A stretch of DNA of 64,000 nt, taken from NCBI RefSeq assembly GCF_020921035.1, contig NC_063151.1, forward strand, positions 28,836,934-28,900,933. Direction: 5' to 3'. This document shows, one piece after another, positions 51,551 through 64,000 of this stretch. How positions within the stretch are numbered: the first letter of the stretch is position 1; each line of letters opens with the position of its first letter. The stretch is from Rhodamnia argentea. Taxonomy: Eukaryota; Streptophyta; Magnoliopsida; Myrtales; Myrtaceae. The translations under genes were made by a program, and so were the position numbers. The notes beneath the pieces are model-generated. The model ran no database searches. It saw nothing but the letters and a program-made list of their open reading frames with translations, and was not told the DNA's origin.

Positions 51551-52099
51551 TTAGTAGCCGCGGCCGCCGCCGTAGGAGCCGATGTCACAGTGCTGAGTGC
51601 CGAGGCCGCATGCGTTGGGCAGGTTCTGGGCCCTCTGGACCATCTCCCTCAGCTCCTGTCCCTGGTGCTGGCCCCGTTGCTGCCGCTCCTGCACGATTTG
51701 CCTCAGCCCCTCGCACCGGCATTGCGGGTCCATCTTCTTCAGTTGCTGGCAGCATTGATCGAGGGACTTCTGGCCCCCCTCGTGCCTCGGCAGCACGATG
51801 TAACCCCTATGGCTTTCCTTTCATCATGTTAGACAAACCAGAAAAAAAAAAAAGAAAACGAAAATTGGGAGGTTGCGACGAAATGCTCACCTTCCTTGGG
51901 TAATGTATTGCTCGCATTGGTGGAGCTGCTGCGTGGAGACGCGCTGGCGGCACTGCTGGCTGCCTCTGCCGCTGCCACCACGGAGCCCGGGATTGGCCTC
52001 ATCGTCGAACTCGACGGTGGTGATAGTGGTCCGGTAGGTGGCGGAGGCGGCGACAAAGAGGAGGGCCAGGACCGCTGCGGAGACCGCGACGCGAGCCAT
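51551..52099 (-). CDS. 2S albumin seed storage protein precursor, with one short intron
   Basis: 2S albumins are nitrogen- and sulfur-rich storage proteins made in the seed and kept in protein storage vacuoles. Two exons (51891-52099 and 51551-51806, 84-bp GT-AG intron) give 154 residues. Residues 1-20 are a signal peptide (MARVAVSAAVLALLFVAASA). The eight-cysteine pattern is complete: C50 and C62 (small chain), C88-C89, C99-x-C101, C136 and C143 (large chain). The protein is rich in Gln, Arg and Gly, with an acidic propeptide region (VEFDDEANPG) before the small chain and a Gly/Tyr-rich tail (SYGGGRGY). The intron falls between small- and large-chain coding parts. Many 2S albumin genes, such as those of Brassicaceae, lack introns, so the intron is notable. 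Promoter motifs upstream fit seed expression. Confidence 0.95.
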
Positions 52100-52207
52100 C
52101 TTCAGGTCGATCAGAATGCAGAAACAGTGCTTAAGCTGTGGGAGTGGGGGTCGGAGGTGTGTTCTCGAGACCGGCGTGGGTAGGAGCGAGGGTGGTGGCG
52201 GGTCGGG

Positions 52208-52304
52208 TATTTATGGAGGATGCGGAGGAGTACATGGAGAGAACGTGTTGGCCAAGGTGGCCAGAGGCGGAGGTGGGTTGCTTCCACGTTTCTCTTCGCA
52301 TGCA
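52208..52304 (-). promoter_or_regulatory. 2S albumin promoter: TATA box, ABRE-like and RY motifs
   Basis: On the minus strand an ATAAATA TATA box lies at 52208-52214, some 110 bases before the ATG. An ACGTGG core (ABRE/G-box like) lies at 52284-52289, and an RY-type CATGCA at 52299-52304. RY plus ACGT modules are the known seed-specific switch bound by B3 factors (ABI3/FUS3) and bZIPs in 2S albumin promoters. The assignment rests on motif and spacing. Confidence 0.65.
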
Positions 52305-53082
52305 GAATGCAAATGCGACATGGCCATGCGGCCGCGCGCAGAGAGACACGGCGATTCGTCTGGTAATTGCCAAATGGAGGATGGTTCTCTTCTCTATGAT
52401 CGTATGTTTTTATCTTTTTTCTGCCCTTTTCTCCGCGGTCTGGTCGCTTGCGTTTCTCCATGTCCCTAGATGACGGGGACCGCCGAAGGAGACGACTTAC
52501 ATGGTGCTGGGTTTCCAACGTATGTCCCCCTCAAAAGACGAGACTTAATGGGTTCCGAGAACACAGTGTCACTTGTGATTTGGGCAGCTTTTGTGCGGTA
52601 GTGGCGGTATGAATCATGTTCGAAGCCGAAAAGCACACCATGTAAACTATCTTAGAACATATTTAGACAGAAAAAAAAAAAAACTATCTTAGAATATTTG
52701 ACAAAGAAGAAACTATCTTAGAATTAAAAAAAAAAAAACAAGGAAAGGTTTTGAGGGAAAAAAAAGAAAAAAGAACTAGTCTTATACATTAATGACCGTG
52801 CTGATCTTGTCCGGGTCGCGGGCCCTCTCTCCCCTCCGGGACCGAGTTCAAGGCCGCGCTATCTGAGCTCGTGGCTGGTGGAGATTTGGGATAGGGGTCA
52901 CTTGCGGTCAGGGCCTAGAGCTCTGTTTCGTGGCTGCGCTAGCTCCAAGCTTGAATTCATGGCCACCAGGTCACAAGGACGAGCTTGCTCGCGACCCCAA
53001 TAGCAAGAGAGAACGTAGTCTTTGAGGTAGTTTCAGAAAGGAAATGGCGAATTGGTACCAAAAAAAAATGTATAATGATTAT
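52305..53082. other. Region between the 2S albumin promoter and the hAT-like element
   Basis: Contains the distal 2S albumin promoter, A-rich runs near 52670-52740 and a GC-rich stretch at 52810-53000 of unknown origin. No gene recognised. Confidence 0.4.
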
Positions 53083-53240
53083 TAGGGGCGTGTAAAAAAA
53101 TCAAGAACGTCCCGACCGTCCGGATCGAATTCGGTTATGGGCTGTTCTTATGAGTATTGGTTCTGTTCTCGATCTCAATGTATTGAAACCAGTGAGTACC
53201 GGTCCGATTCCCGATTTCAGGTTAAAATTACCCATCCAAA

Positions 53241-53277
<37 letters not shown>

Positions 53278-54479
53278 GTTTAATTTTAGCTCCTAGTAAA
53301 AGAAACCCTACAGGCCCCTCTCAAGTTCTTAACTCTCTCACCTCCTGAAGACTGATGAACAGTGGCCGAGGATTAGAGACCTGCAAAAGGTAGTTGGGGG
53401 CCAACGGCGGGCGAATGGTCGCCGGGGACCCGAGATCGCAAATGGTGGCCAAGGATCGAAGATAGGTGACCCGCCACGGCCGAATGGTGACCAGCAATCG
53501 GCGGACGACAACCGGCAACGGGTGACGGGCGACCTGCATAAGGCGGTTGAGGAGCGTAGACTCGCGATTGAAGGACAAGGAGCGAACAACGGATGGTGAC
53601 CGACGGTCGGGGGCAAGAACCCGATGGCGAACGATTGGAGGGTGATCGTCAACCGATGGCAGAGAGAGAGAGCAATGAAAAAAATTCTTATTTCTGTTTC
53701 TATTTTAGAAATAGAAAAGTAGAAAATTTCTACTTCTCATTTTTTGTTCCAAATCTATTATTGAGCCAAAAATTTGTCCTAGAAATTGGAAAATGAAATT
53801 GTTTTACCGAACGGTTTCTATTTCAAACCTATTTTCCGGAACATAAAATTAGAAAAATAGGAAAATAGAACTGTTGTCAGGCGTGCCGTTAGACTCCTCA
53901 CCTTGCAGGTTTGCACAATGTCTCGCTCTCTCGCCTTTGATCGCCTCGCTTCTCGATCCGTTAGTGGCCTCACCTGTCGGTCACCTTGCCTCCTCTGTCT
54001 GTCGGTCAACTCATTGTTGCTTAATGTATGCTTGCTCGTACTTCTCATTATTGCTGGTATTTGTTTGGTTGATTTGGAGTTCCTTTGGATTTCGGTTTCG
54101 GTTCAATCCTCATTAACCTTTTACCATGTGACTTGAAGTAACTTCAATCTTGTTGTCATGAACGAACACTGAACATATCCAATCGTGAATGTTGATTGAT
54201 CTGCAATCAATCTCGAATTAGAACATGCTCGTAGGTTTCCCAAGTCTTGTGCATTCTTTTCAAATTAAAATGTGTATTGGTTCGCAAAAGTCACTAGGAC
54301 ATGGCCATTAAAATGTGTCGTGCGAATTACCAAATAAAAATCACTAAATCATGACCGGTTCCATCGACCTGGGATCTAGTTTTCGAGTCAGTCCATGGAA
54401 CCGGTGACCGGTTTTCGATTTCCATTTTGTGGAACCGATCTTTAATTGTTGGTTCCCTTGCTGGAACAGATCACTTCTA
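53083..54479. mobile_element. Non-autonomous hAT-like DNA transposon between 2S albumin and SUI1
   Basis: The 1397-bp element starts TAGGGGCGTG and ends GATCACTTCTA and is flanked by a perfect 8-bp target duplication ATGATTAT (53075-53082 and 54480-54487). Both subterminal parts are rich in GGTTC/GAACC and CCGGT words, as in the element at 42722-43333. The middle has an AT microsatellite, arrays of CGGCGA-like words and AT-rich DNA. No transposase domain is visible. Confidence 0.85.
53244..53275. repeat. (AT)n microsatellite
   Basis: About 15-16 AT units inside the hAT-like element. Such runs are highly variable and may be mis-sized in an assembly. Confidence 0.95.
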
Positions 54480-54773
54480 ATGATTATACGTGAAATAAGC
54501 AATTTGAAATTTTAGTGCAAAAATTCAGACCGCAAAATGAAGGTCATCTATTCACCCAACTATGCCAAAAAGTAAGGACACCGATTTAAATCTACGGAAA
54601 GAATATTTATGTGGTTTATCAATCAAGAGAAAATATTTAATGGATTATGACGTAAGAGATGTGCAGTCAAGGGAAGAATATTTTACCTGGCATTGTATAA
54701 ACTATTACCAAAATACTCGGCGGGTCTTGATAATGGAAATGGAACCGCCCTAGAGTTGGCAGTCCAAGGCTAA

Positions 54774-54900
54774 CTTGGGCCTACAAGTTAAGATCCATGT
54801 GGGCCCTTTTGGCCTTTTCCTCGTATGGGCTCTGGGCCCGTTTTGGCTGCCCACGAGAAGCGGAAAACGTCGCCGTTCGGACTTATCTCCTCCGGCCCAC
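54774..54900. promoter_or_regulatory. Cluster of Site II-type motifs in the SUI1 promoter
   Basis: TGGGCY occurs at 54776-54781, 54800-54805, 54826-54831 and 54833-54838, and GGCCCA at 54894-54899, some 350-500 bases upstream of the probable leader exon. Such clusters mark promoters of translation-related plant genes, which fits SUI1. CT-rich initiator-like runs follow at 55134-55160 and 55262-55290. Confidence 0.6.
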
Positions 54901-55258
54901 CTAAACCCCGAAAGGAAAGTAAAGCGCAACGTTTTTATCGAGGCTCTCCCCGTCGGGGTCCCACGCCACCATAAATGAAACAACCCACTGGCGTCTGTAG
55001 CCCACTCGCTCCACTCATCGAACACCTGTACGGACAAGCGACGTCACGGCGCATCGACGGCACGGATACAGCGAGTAACCATCCAACCGTACTCTCCGCT
55101 TGTTGTGAAAGAAAAAAAGGTTGTTTGGTACCCCTCTCTCTCTCTCTCTCCCTCTCCCTCTATTACTACGATCCACACCGACCCCCGAACCTAACCCGAA
55201 GTCCGTGCCCACATACGACTTTTATCTCTCTGTCCGTCCCTCTCCGTTTGTTTGCATC

Positions 55259-55261
<3 letters not shown>

Positions 55262-55290
<29 letters not shown>
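55262..55290 (+). repeat. (CT)n microsatellite in the SUI1 5' UTR or core promoter
   Basis: About 14 CT units on the coding strand shortly before the leader-exon donor at 55410. A pyrimidine-rich leader is common in translation-machinery genes of plants. Confidence 0.9.
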
Positions 55291-55293
<3 letters not shown>

Positions 55294-55409
55294 AAGACGC
55301 CCGCGAGAAGACTCTGTAGAGAGAGAAAGAGAGGTCCTCGGAGCTCAGGCTTATCCAGATCAGGCGGCTCTTCTCTCGCTCGAATCAGAACCCTCCAACT
55401 TCGGATCTG

Positions 55410-56299
55410 GTAAGTCCGCTCTCGGTTCCTCTACGGCGTGATCCGGTATTGATTCGATACGTTAGGGATCGGTAACATCCGTTCCGTGTGCCTTGATCGA
55501 GTTGTTAGTTCGCGACCGGTGGTCGGTGATCTGTTTTCTGTGGGAAAGTGAGGGTTTTTCTTTGGGTTAGATTGATGGCTAGGGGATCCGCGTGGCTGAT
55601 TGACGGTTCTCCTTTTGCTGTTGCGGTGGAATGATGTGCGCCTTCTCTAGGCCTAGTCAATTGTGTTGCGTGATCCGTGATCTGTAAACGCGCAACGCCT
55701 GTACTGTAACTGTGAACCGGTTTCTGTGTAACAAGTGGGTTGCTAGAAGATTTTGCTGTTGTTCCAGGTTTCAGGGGACGTGAAAGGTGTAGATCTTCTG
55801 ATTGGTGTTGTTTTGTTCGGGTTAATTGTATGATCATCTTGAATGAGATTTGTGCTTGACTGTGCATCCGAGATGCGATGCTTTTCGGAATTCTGTGTTG
55901 TTCTACCCCCTGGCGGATTTGGACTGTGAGCTGACTTTTAGATTGGGAGGGGGACGGTGATTGTCTGTAAAGTGGTAGTGTCTCTGGTTTGTGTGTCTGG
56001 TAAAGCTTTCTAGAGTAAATTCCGAGTTGATGTCCTAGTCGAGATGGCTTCTAGATCCTTATATGAAATTCTGGTGCACCTAGGTTGCTAGAATAATAAA
56101 TGGGAACGGCCTTCTGAATCTCGTGTTTGTGTTGTCCTTTGAGAGCAAGAGCATGAGAGGCTTTTGTTGGGGGTCACAGGCGTGTGTGTGCATGAGTGCC
56201 CGTGTTATTCTGTTGTGATTTTGTTGTATTTGCTGTTGCCCTTTGGGTGTGTTCTTTTCGTTTTTGGCTGGAGTGATGATTTGCTTACTTCTTGTTCAG
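55410..56299 (+). other. Leader (5' UTR) intron of SUI1
   Basis: Donor GGATCTG|GTAAGT and acceptor CTTGTTCAG|GTCTGAG bound an 890-bp T-rich intron. About 50 bases of 5' UTR follow before the ATG at 56350. Leader introns are known for plant SUI1 genes. Confidence 0.8.
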
Positions 56300-56349
56300 G
56301 TCTGAGCTCTCTGGTTGCTAGAAAGTTTCAATATCAACAGGCAAGTTTC

Positions 56350-57013
56350 ATGTCTGAGCTCGACGTCCAGATTCCTACTACCTTTGGTATGTCGATTTTC
56401 TTTCATTCAATATTTTTTAATTAACATTGGAGCTTCTTTTGAGGGTTACTGAGCTTGTTTTGTGTTCTGTCCTTGGTCGGGGTTTTCAGATCCTTTTGCT
56501 GATGCTAATGCTGAGGACTCTGGTGCTGGTTCAAAGGAGTATGTGCATATTCGTATACAGCAACGGAATGGTAGGAAAAGTCTGACGACTGTGCAGGGAT
56601 TAAAGAAAGAATTTAGCTACAACAAGATACTTAAGGACCTCAAGAAAGAATTCTGCTGCAATGGGACTGTTGTGCAGGATCCAGAATTAGGGCAGGTTTG
56701 TCATCAGCACAAATTGCTTTGCTATTTGCTTTAAATCGGTTCATAATCATAGGTCATTCAACTTCCTATATGTTTTCATAATCATAGGTCATTCAACTTC
56801 AAGGTGATCAGCGTAAGAATGTTTCTACCTTCCTTGTCCAGGTATTGACCCTTTTCAATTAGCATGTCCATACAATGTTTAGGAGACCTATTTACCACAT
56901 TGGTCTATGCATAAGCACTATAATCGGTCAGGCTTGACACTCTGTTCCTTTTATTTTTCTGATGTCAGGCTGGAATTGTGAAGAAGGAGCATATCAAGAT
57001 TCATGGTTTTTGA
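56350..57013 (+). CDS. SUI1: Translation initiation factor eIF1 (SUI1 homologue)
   Basis: eIF1 binds the 40S ribosomal subunit near the P site and enforces accurate start-codon choice during scanning. Four coding exons (56350-56386, 56490-56695, 56788-56841, 56969-57013) give 113 residues, the exact usual length. The protein has the plant start MSELDVQIPTTFDPFADA, the SUI1 domain with YVHIRIQQRNGRKSLTTVQG, then KKEFCCNGTVVQDPELGQ, VIQLQGDQRKNVSTFLVQ and the invariant tail AGIVKKEHIKIHGF. All introns are GT-AG and the phases close. The 3' splice site before exon 3 is duplicated: the downstream copy (after 56787) keeps the frame, the upstream copy (after 56752) would shift it. The neighbouring THI1 and DDRGK genes match Arabidopsis SUI1 neighbourhoods as I remember them. 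Confidence 0.97.
56740..56800 (+). repeat. Duplicated 3' splice-site segment (26 bp, 35-bp offset) in SUI1
   Basis: The same 26 bases, containing CATAG|GTCATTCAACTTC, occur at 56740-56765 and 56775-56800. The second copy holds the real acceptor and the first codons of exon 3. The first copy is an identical potential acceptor 35 bases upstream. Confidence 0.95.
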
Positions 57014-60159
<3,146 letters not shown>

Positions 60160-60290
60160 AATTTTAAGCTTAATTGAGATTACTGTCTGAGTAGAGACGA
60201 AAAAGAAGAGAGTTTCTCCGGTGGTTGGGCTTATGGATTGTAATGGATGGGGAGTAGCTTGTGGGATTGTTAATAAGGTGGATGTTTTCA

Positions 60291-60321
<31 letters not shown>

Positions 60322-61999
60322 TTCTGCTGCTGCTGCTGCTTGTGCCTCCTTAAATCTTTGGATGAGTGGAGTTTTGAGTTTCAGAGTCGATTTGCTTGTG
60401 TCTTTGCATTGCATCCGTGTGATAAATTATAACAGAGTCGATGAGAGCTTCGATGGGGTTCATGCCATCTCTGAGATGCTTTCCAGATAATCTTGGGAGT
60501 ATTCACTGAAATATCCAACCCCCCCATCTTGGATTTTTCTCCTCTCTCTCTCTCTCTTTCTGGGACCTCAATAAATTTCAGATCTAATTAGTTGCTGAAG
60601 TCACTGTCAAATTTTCTGCCGTTTGTTTTCATAATAGAAATAAGCGAGGTAGGACAAGTAGAAATGTTTAGGACGGACAAGAAGAAATGTTATTGGGAGA
60701 AAATATTGCAAAAACTGTAAACTATGACTCGTGATATTTTTATCTTGTATGGTTTTTTTGCGACACATATTTCCCTAAGTTTTTCTTGCAACATAAAAAA
60801 ACTCTAAACCTGTGCATGCATTTCATTTCGGTCGAAATTTCGCCATATGATATTTTCTTGCCATTTTTATTTTATTAAGGCATTTGGGCATCTTTCTTTT
60901 TTTTAAAGGCAGATTTTTATCCGTGTGCACAGATATAAATTTGAGATTTTTAGTAACATAAGAAAGAAAAGATAAATTAAATGCTGCCATATTTCGGTAT
61001 AATTTGGAGATTTTTTTATGGCTTTTGCCCATGTTTTTATGGTGGAATGAAGTGTTTTTATCTCCAACCACAGCAGGAGCTATTTTAGCTCATGCTGTGT
61101 TTGGAAGAGGGGGAGGGTGAAGGACAGAGAGGGAAATGCATCCACATTTTCAATTGAAAAATCTCAAGTGCTCTCCTCCAACTTTTAACTGCCACACCCG
61201 TTACAATAATCAGAAATTCGAAATATACGTACATAATTTTTCCCTCGTCTCTTTTCTAACAATCTTGTTTTTTTAATGTTTCGAAAATTATGTTCCTAAT
61301 TTTCGTCCTCAGTAATAATAGCATTGGCATAGTTTTCTTCTATCCTACATTTGCATATGTTCTGCAATGAAGCAATCGATCGTGTCACATCGAAGAGAGC
61401 CATACATAATGATCGTGTGCTTTGAAAGCAAGTAGTATTGTATTGTCTGACGCTCAAAAGTTAAATTTTTTGAAACTTAATGGAGTGGAATTGTCTAAAG
61501 CGAATAATGGAGATGGAGAAAGACAATATTTTCCCTCGATTTGATGAGGAGGATATATATTTAGTTGATAATTGATTAACTAGTGAGACAAAGCCCGCTG
61601 TTACGAGACGGAGGTAATAGAAAGTATGCAGAATCCAATATCGGAAATCACGAAATCGAGTTACGTACAATTTTGAGCAGAAAGAAACTAGGGTGGTATG
61701 ATGAGAATGGGGTAAGTTAGAATCACCTCACGAAAGCTAGAAAGATAATTTATGAATCACTTCACAAAAAGCTAACCACGTCCCTCTAATCTAGGTCAAA
61801 TTTATTACTTCTTTTTCTAACCACCATCGAAAGTGTGTTGTATTATTTACCACAACAAAGAGCTATCATGCGTTAAATTTATCATCTAAATGCAGTTATT
61901 ATCGTAGTTACCGACAACTAGACACGGCACATCCGCACGACGCAAGTACGACATTACTGGAAAAACCTTGACATGGCACAACATGACACACTTAACTTT
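60160..61999. other. THI1 3' UTR and intergenic DNA
   Basis: A CT run (about 60292-60317) and a CTG run (60327-60341) lie in the probable THI1 3' UTR. From 60500 to 62000 the DNA is AT-rich with no recognised gene or repeat. Confidence 0.5.
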
Positions 62000-62553
62000 G
62001 AAAAAATTGTCCAAAATTTTTTAGACCTATTCTATTTTTATGAATTCAATCATAAATATTTAGATATTTTGCTAATTGAGTCGTCCCGATTAATTTTGAT
62101 CAGAAATCGATCGATGACGTGGACGCTAGCCGTCGTGTATGGTACGACCGGCATCGAGGTGTTTTTAATTTTTTTTTATTAATCTTTCTTTTCTTTTCTT
62201 TGCTTGTTTTTATCATCTTTGGCTAGCGATAGCCAACGACTCTCGCCTGGTCCGGGTGAGGGTGTTGAGGGCCCTCGCTTGTGGCTGGCAAGGGCGTCAA
62301 CGCCCTCGCTAGCCATAGTTGCAAAGAAAAATACAAAGAAAAAAATTAAAAAATTCGAAAAAAAATATTAAAGTATTGTTAAGTATTGGCCACATTAGCA
62401 TTGATCCTATTATATAGGACGACTAACATCCAAGTCAATAGTTTTGGACCAAAATTAATCAAATAGAATCAATTGGTAAAATATGAAAATGTTTAAAACT
62501 CAATTCGTAAAATTAAAGTGTTTAAAATCGAATTGAATTGAAGATAATTTTCC
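62000..62553. mobile_element. Foldback element of the CAATTKAGTC family
   Basis: It has the same layout as the copy at 28109-28879: a left arm with AATTGTCC, GAATTCAATC and CTAATTGAGTC words, a pyrimidine-rich stretch (62160-62220), a GC-rich core (GGCTAGCGA, GGCAAGGGCG), a purine-rich stretch (62320-62370) and an inverted right arm ending near GATAATTTTCC. It carries no coding region. Confidence 0.65.
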
Positions 62554-63176
62554 CTACTAAATTTACATGTTGAAACAATCAATAGAAAATTAGGATGTTT
62601 TCATCAAAATTTTATTGTTTAACACGTCGAGTCAGAATCAAGATATCTTAAATCGATTCGAATGGACATTAATTACAACTACATGACACGTTGACAGGAA
62701 TCGCCAGTCCGACAAACATGTCAAAAGAAAGAGCATCCTATATCTTTAAATTATGTACAATGATTTACCTAAAAGAAAAGAAAAAATCATCTACAATGAG
62801 AAATTTAATAATATCTATTTGAAGCCAGTCCCAGTGCTCCGCAGGCTGAATCCGAACGACAAGCGTTTTGCTCAGTAAAAGGTAGAAAAGCTTTTCGTCG
62901 TTTTAAGTACAAATGCATTGCTTGCGGTGAAAAAGAACGACGATCTCGACGTACGAATTTGTCTGTTTCAATCAATCGAAAATTTTAGCGCCACGATCAC
63001 TCTCGCCGATCAGCTGAACTTGGGCGTTCCTCTCAGTTTCACGAAGCACATCAATCGATATCTTCGTCTGACGCCGAATTAGGATTCGGGACGATCTGCA
63101 AAACCCTAAAATTACTTGTCTGCTCGCCGTGAACGCCTTGCCGATCCGTCGTCGGAGGAAGTAGCCGCTTATTCAG
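62554..63176. promoter_or_regulatory. Promoter and leader exon region of the DDRGK1 gene
   Basis: The left half is AT-rich. A telo-box-like AAACCCTA lies at 63101-63108. The probable leader exon ends at 63176 with TTATTCAG|GTACTC, and a 394-bp leader intron (63177-63570) follows up to TTTCTAG|GACTTGAAG just before the start codon. The transcription start was not located. Confidence 0.5.
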
Positions 63177-63579
63177 GTACTCGGTCTGAACATTCATCTG
63201 TGAATTTGATTTCGAGTTCGGGCATATTGTTTGACATGATTGAGCGCGCACGTCTGGTGGGGATGGTCCTAATGACATGCTTGATTGATCACTAGCTGCT
63301 TACCGTCGTTAATTCGTTTGAGAAAGTGGTGAGTTTGTTGGAATCGATTTAACGGTGGAAATGGTTTTTTCTGTGCTGGTTGATGTGTTTTTCGGCTGCG
63401 AATTTGCAGTGGTGCCGGAATTGCGCCGTGATTTCTTATCTGATAAATGAATGGACTGATTGGGGACTTCATAATCTGATGATGAGTACAAGTGTCGGTG
63501 TTGTTTGCATTCATCCAATCATGTCTTCTGAGTCTCGGTCTCGTTGCGCGTCTAATTTGTATGTTTCTAGGACTTGAAG

Positions 63580-63950
63580 ATGGAGGAACTCTTTGTGGCC
63601 ATACTCTCGATGCTCCTTGTTTTGGCGCTTGTTCCGCTGTATATTTGGAAGCGGCGACAGGGTTCTCCATCAGCTGATACGCATGAAGAACAAGATCAGG
63701 TTTGTTTCCAATACTTCTCTGCATGCAATGGTGCGTTCAAAACGGATAAAATCGTTTCTCGCTAGGACTATGTCAGTCCGAATTAATTCTGTGTCCATTC
63801 AGTTGACTATGGGAATTCGGGTGCTCCTCTTGTAAATCAGGTCCCACAGAGAGAAACTGTGGTGCGTGCATCTGGGACCCGTCGGATGCGCCGGAGACCA
63901 GCTTCTGGGGCTAGCACTTCATCTGCGGTGCCAGAAGCAACTGTAGAAGG
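63580..63950 (+). CDS. DDRGK1: DDRGK domain-containing protein 1 (UFBP1), 5' end only
   Basis: DDRGK1/UFBP1 is an ER membrane protein that recruits the UFM1 ligase UFL1 and is needed for ufmylation of ribosomes and ER homeostasis. Two coding exons are visible (63580-63699 and 63841-63950), giving the first 76 residues; the rest lies beyond the window. The start MEELFVAILSMLLV is a hydrophobic ER anchor (about residues 4-23), followed by basic KRRQ and then PQRETVVRASGTRRMRRRPAS, the conserved region right after the anchor in plant homologues. The ATG at 63580 is the first in the exon after the leader intron. The DDRGK/PCI part is not in the window, so the call rests on the N-terminus and on the SUI1 neighbourhood. 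Confidence 0.82.
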
Positions 63951-64000
63951 TCTGTTTATGCTTCTACCATTTGCCTTCTTTCTTCATTTCTTGATGCTTA

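Noticed and set aside
51511-51903. Plus-strand frame (130 codons) over the 2S albumin gene
   Set aside because: The minus strand has the full eight-cysteine 2S albumin with signal peptide; the plus frame is its shadow.
53321-53652. Arg-rich frames in the 2S albumin/SUI1 spacer
   Set aside because: They lie inside the hAT-like element 53083-54479 and come from repeated CGGCGA-like words.
55505-55867. 120-codon minus-strand frame upstream of SUI1
   Set aside because: It falls in the SUI1 leader intron, has no recognised family, and reads antisense to it.

Overview
The window looks like nuclear DNA of a core eudicot plant. The protein-coding genes are plant-specific or plant-typed (FIE, thiamine thiazole synthase with a transit peptide, a seed 2S albumin, a C20-type gibberellin 2-oxidase, an organellar PPR protein). 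Most genes are cut by many short AT-rich GT-AG introns, and the spaces between them hold small non-autonomous DNA transposons and other repeats. The style of the repeats recalls woody rosids such as Myrtales, but that is only an impression.

Left part (1-10 kb): the 3' end of an unrecognised plus-strand gene lies tail to tail with a complete 13-exon FIE gene (Polycomb PRC2 WD40 subunit, minus strand, 372 aa). A single-exon gene for a plastid-type protein of 205 aa follows. Middle left (10-30 kb): a 12.4 kb, 16-exon PPR gene on the minus strand, whose introns carry a hAT-like element, a 44-bp perfect inverted repeat and a G-rich tract; then a three-exon gibberellin 2-oxidase on the minus strand with a 2.9 kb first intron and a GC-AG second intron. 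From 30 to 40.4 kb I see no host gene, only repeats and unassigned DNA.

Right part (40-64 kb): a gene-rich block with TRAPP subunit BET3 (minus), a five-unit polyubiquitin (plus), a 2S albumin (minus), eIF1/SUI1 (plus), thiamine thiazole synthase THI1 (plus) and the 5' end of a DDRGK1/UFBP1 gene (plus, cut by the window end). From memory, Arabidopsis keeps the same neighbours split over two duplicated segments (At5g54740-54770 and At4g27120-27170), so this block may keep the unsplit order.

The genes do not form one pathway. They are housekeeping genes (ubiquitin, translation initiation, ER trafficking, thiamin synthesis, ufmylation) mixed with developmental and seed genes (FIE, GA2ox, 2S albumin). 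I found no convincing novel multi-gene system. The best leads are an Ile-to-Val change in the last ubiquitin unit, a GC-AG intron, a duplicated 3' splice site in SUI1, a perfect intronic inverted repeat, and three hAT-like elements with clear 8-bp target duplications. All splice models were built by hand from frame, GT-AG signals and remembered family sequences; no search was run.
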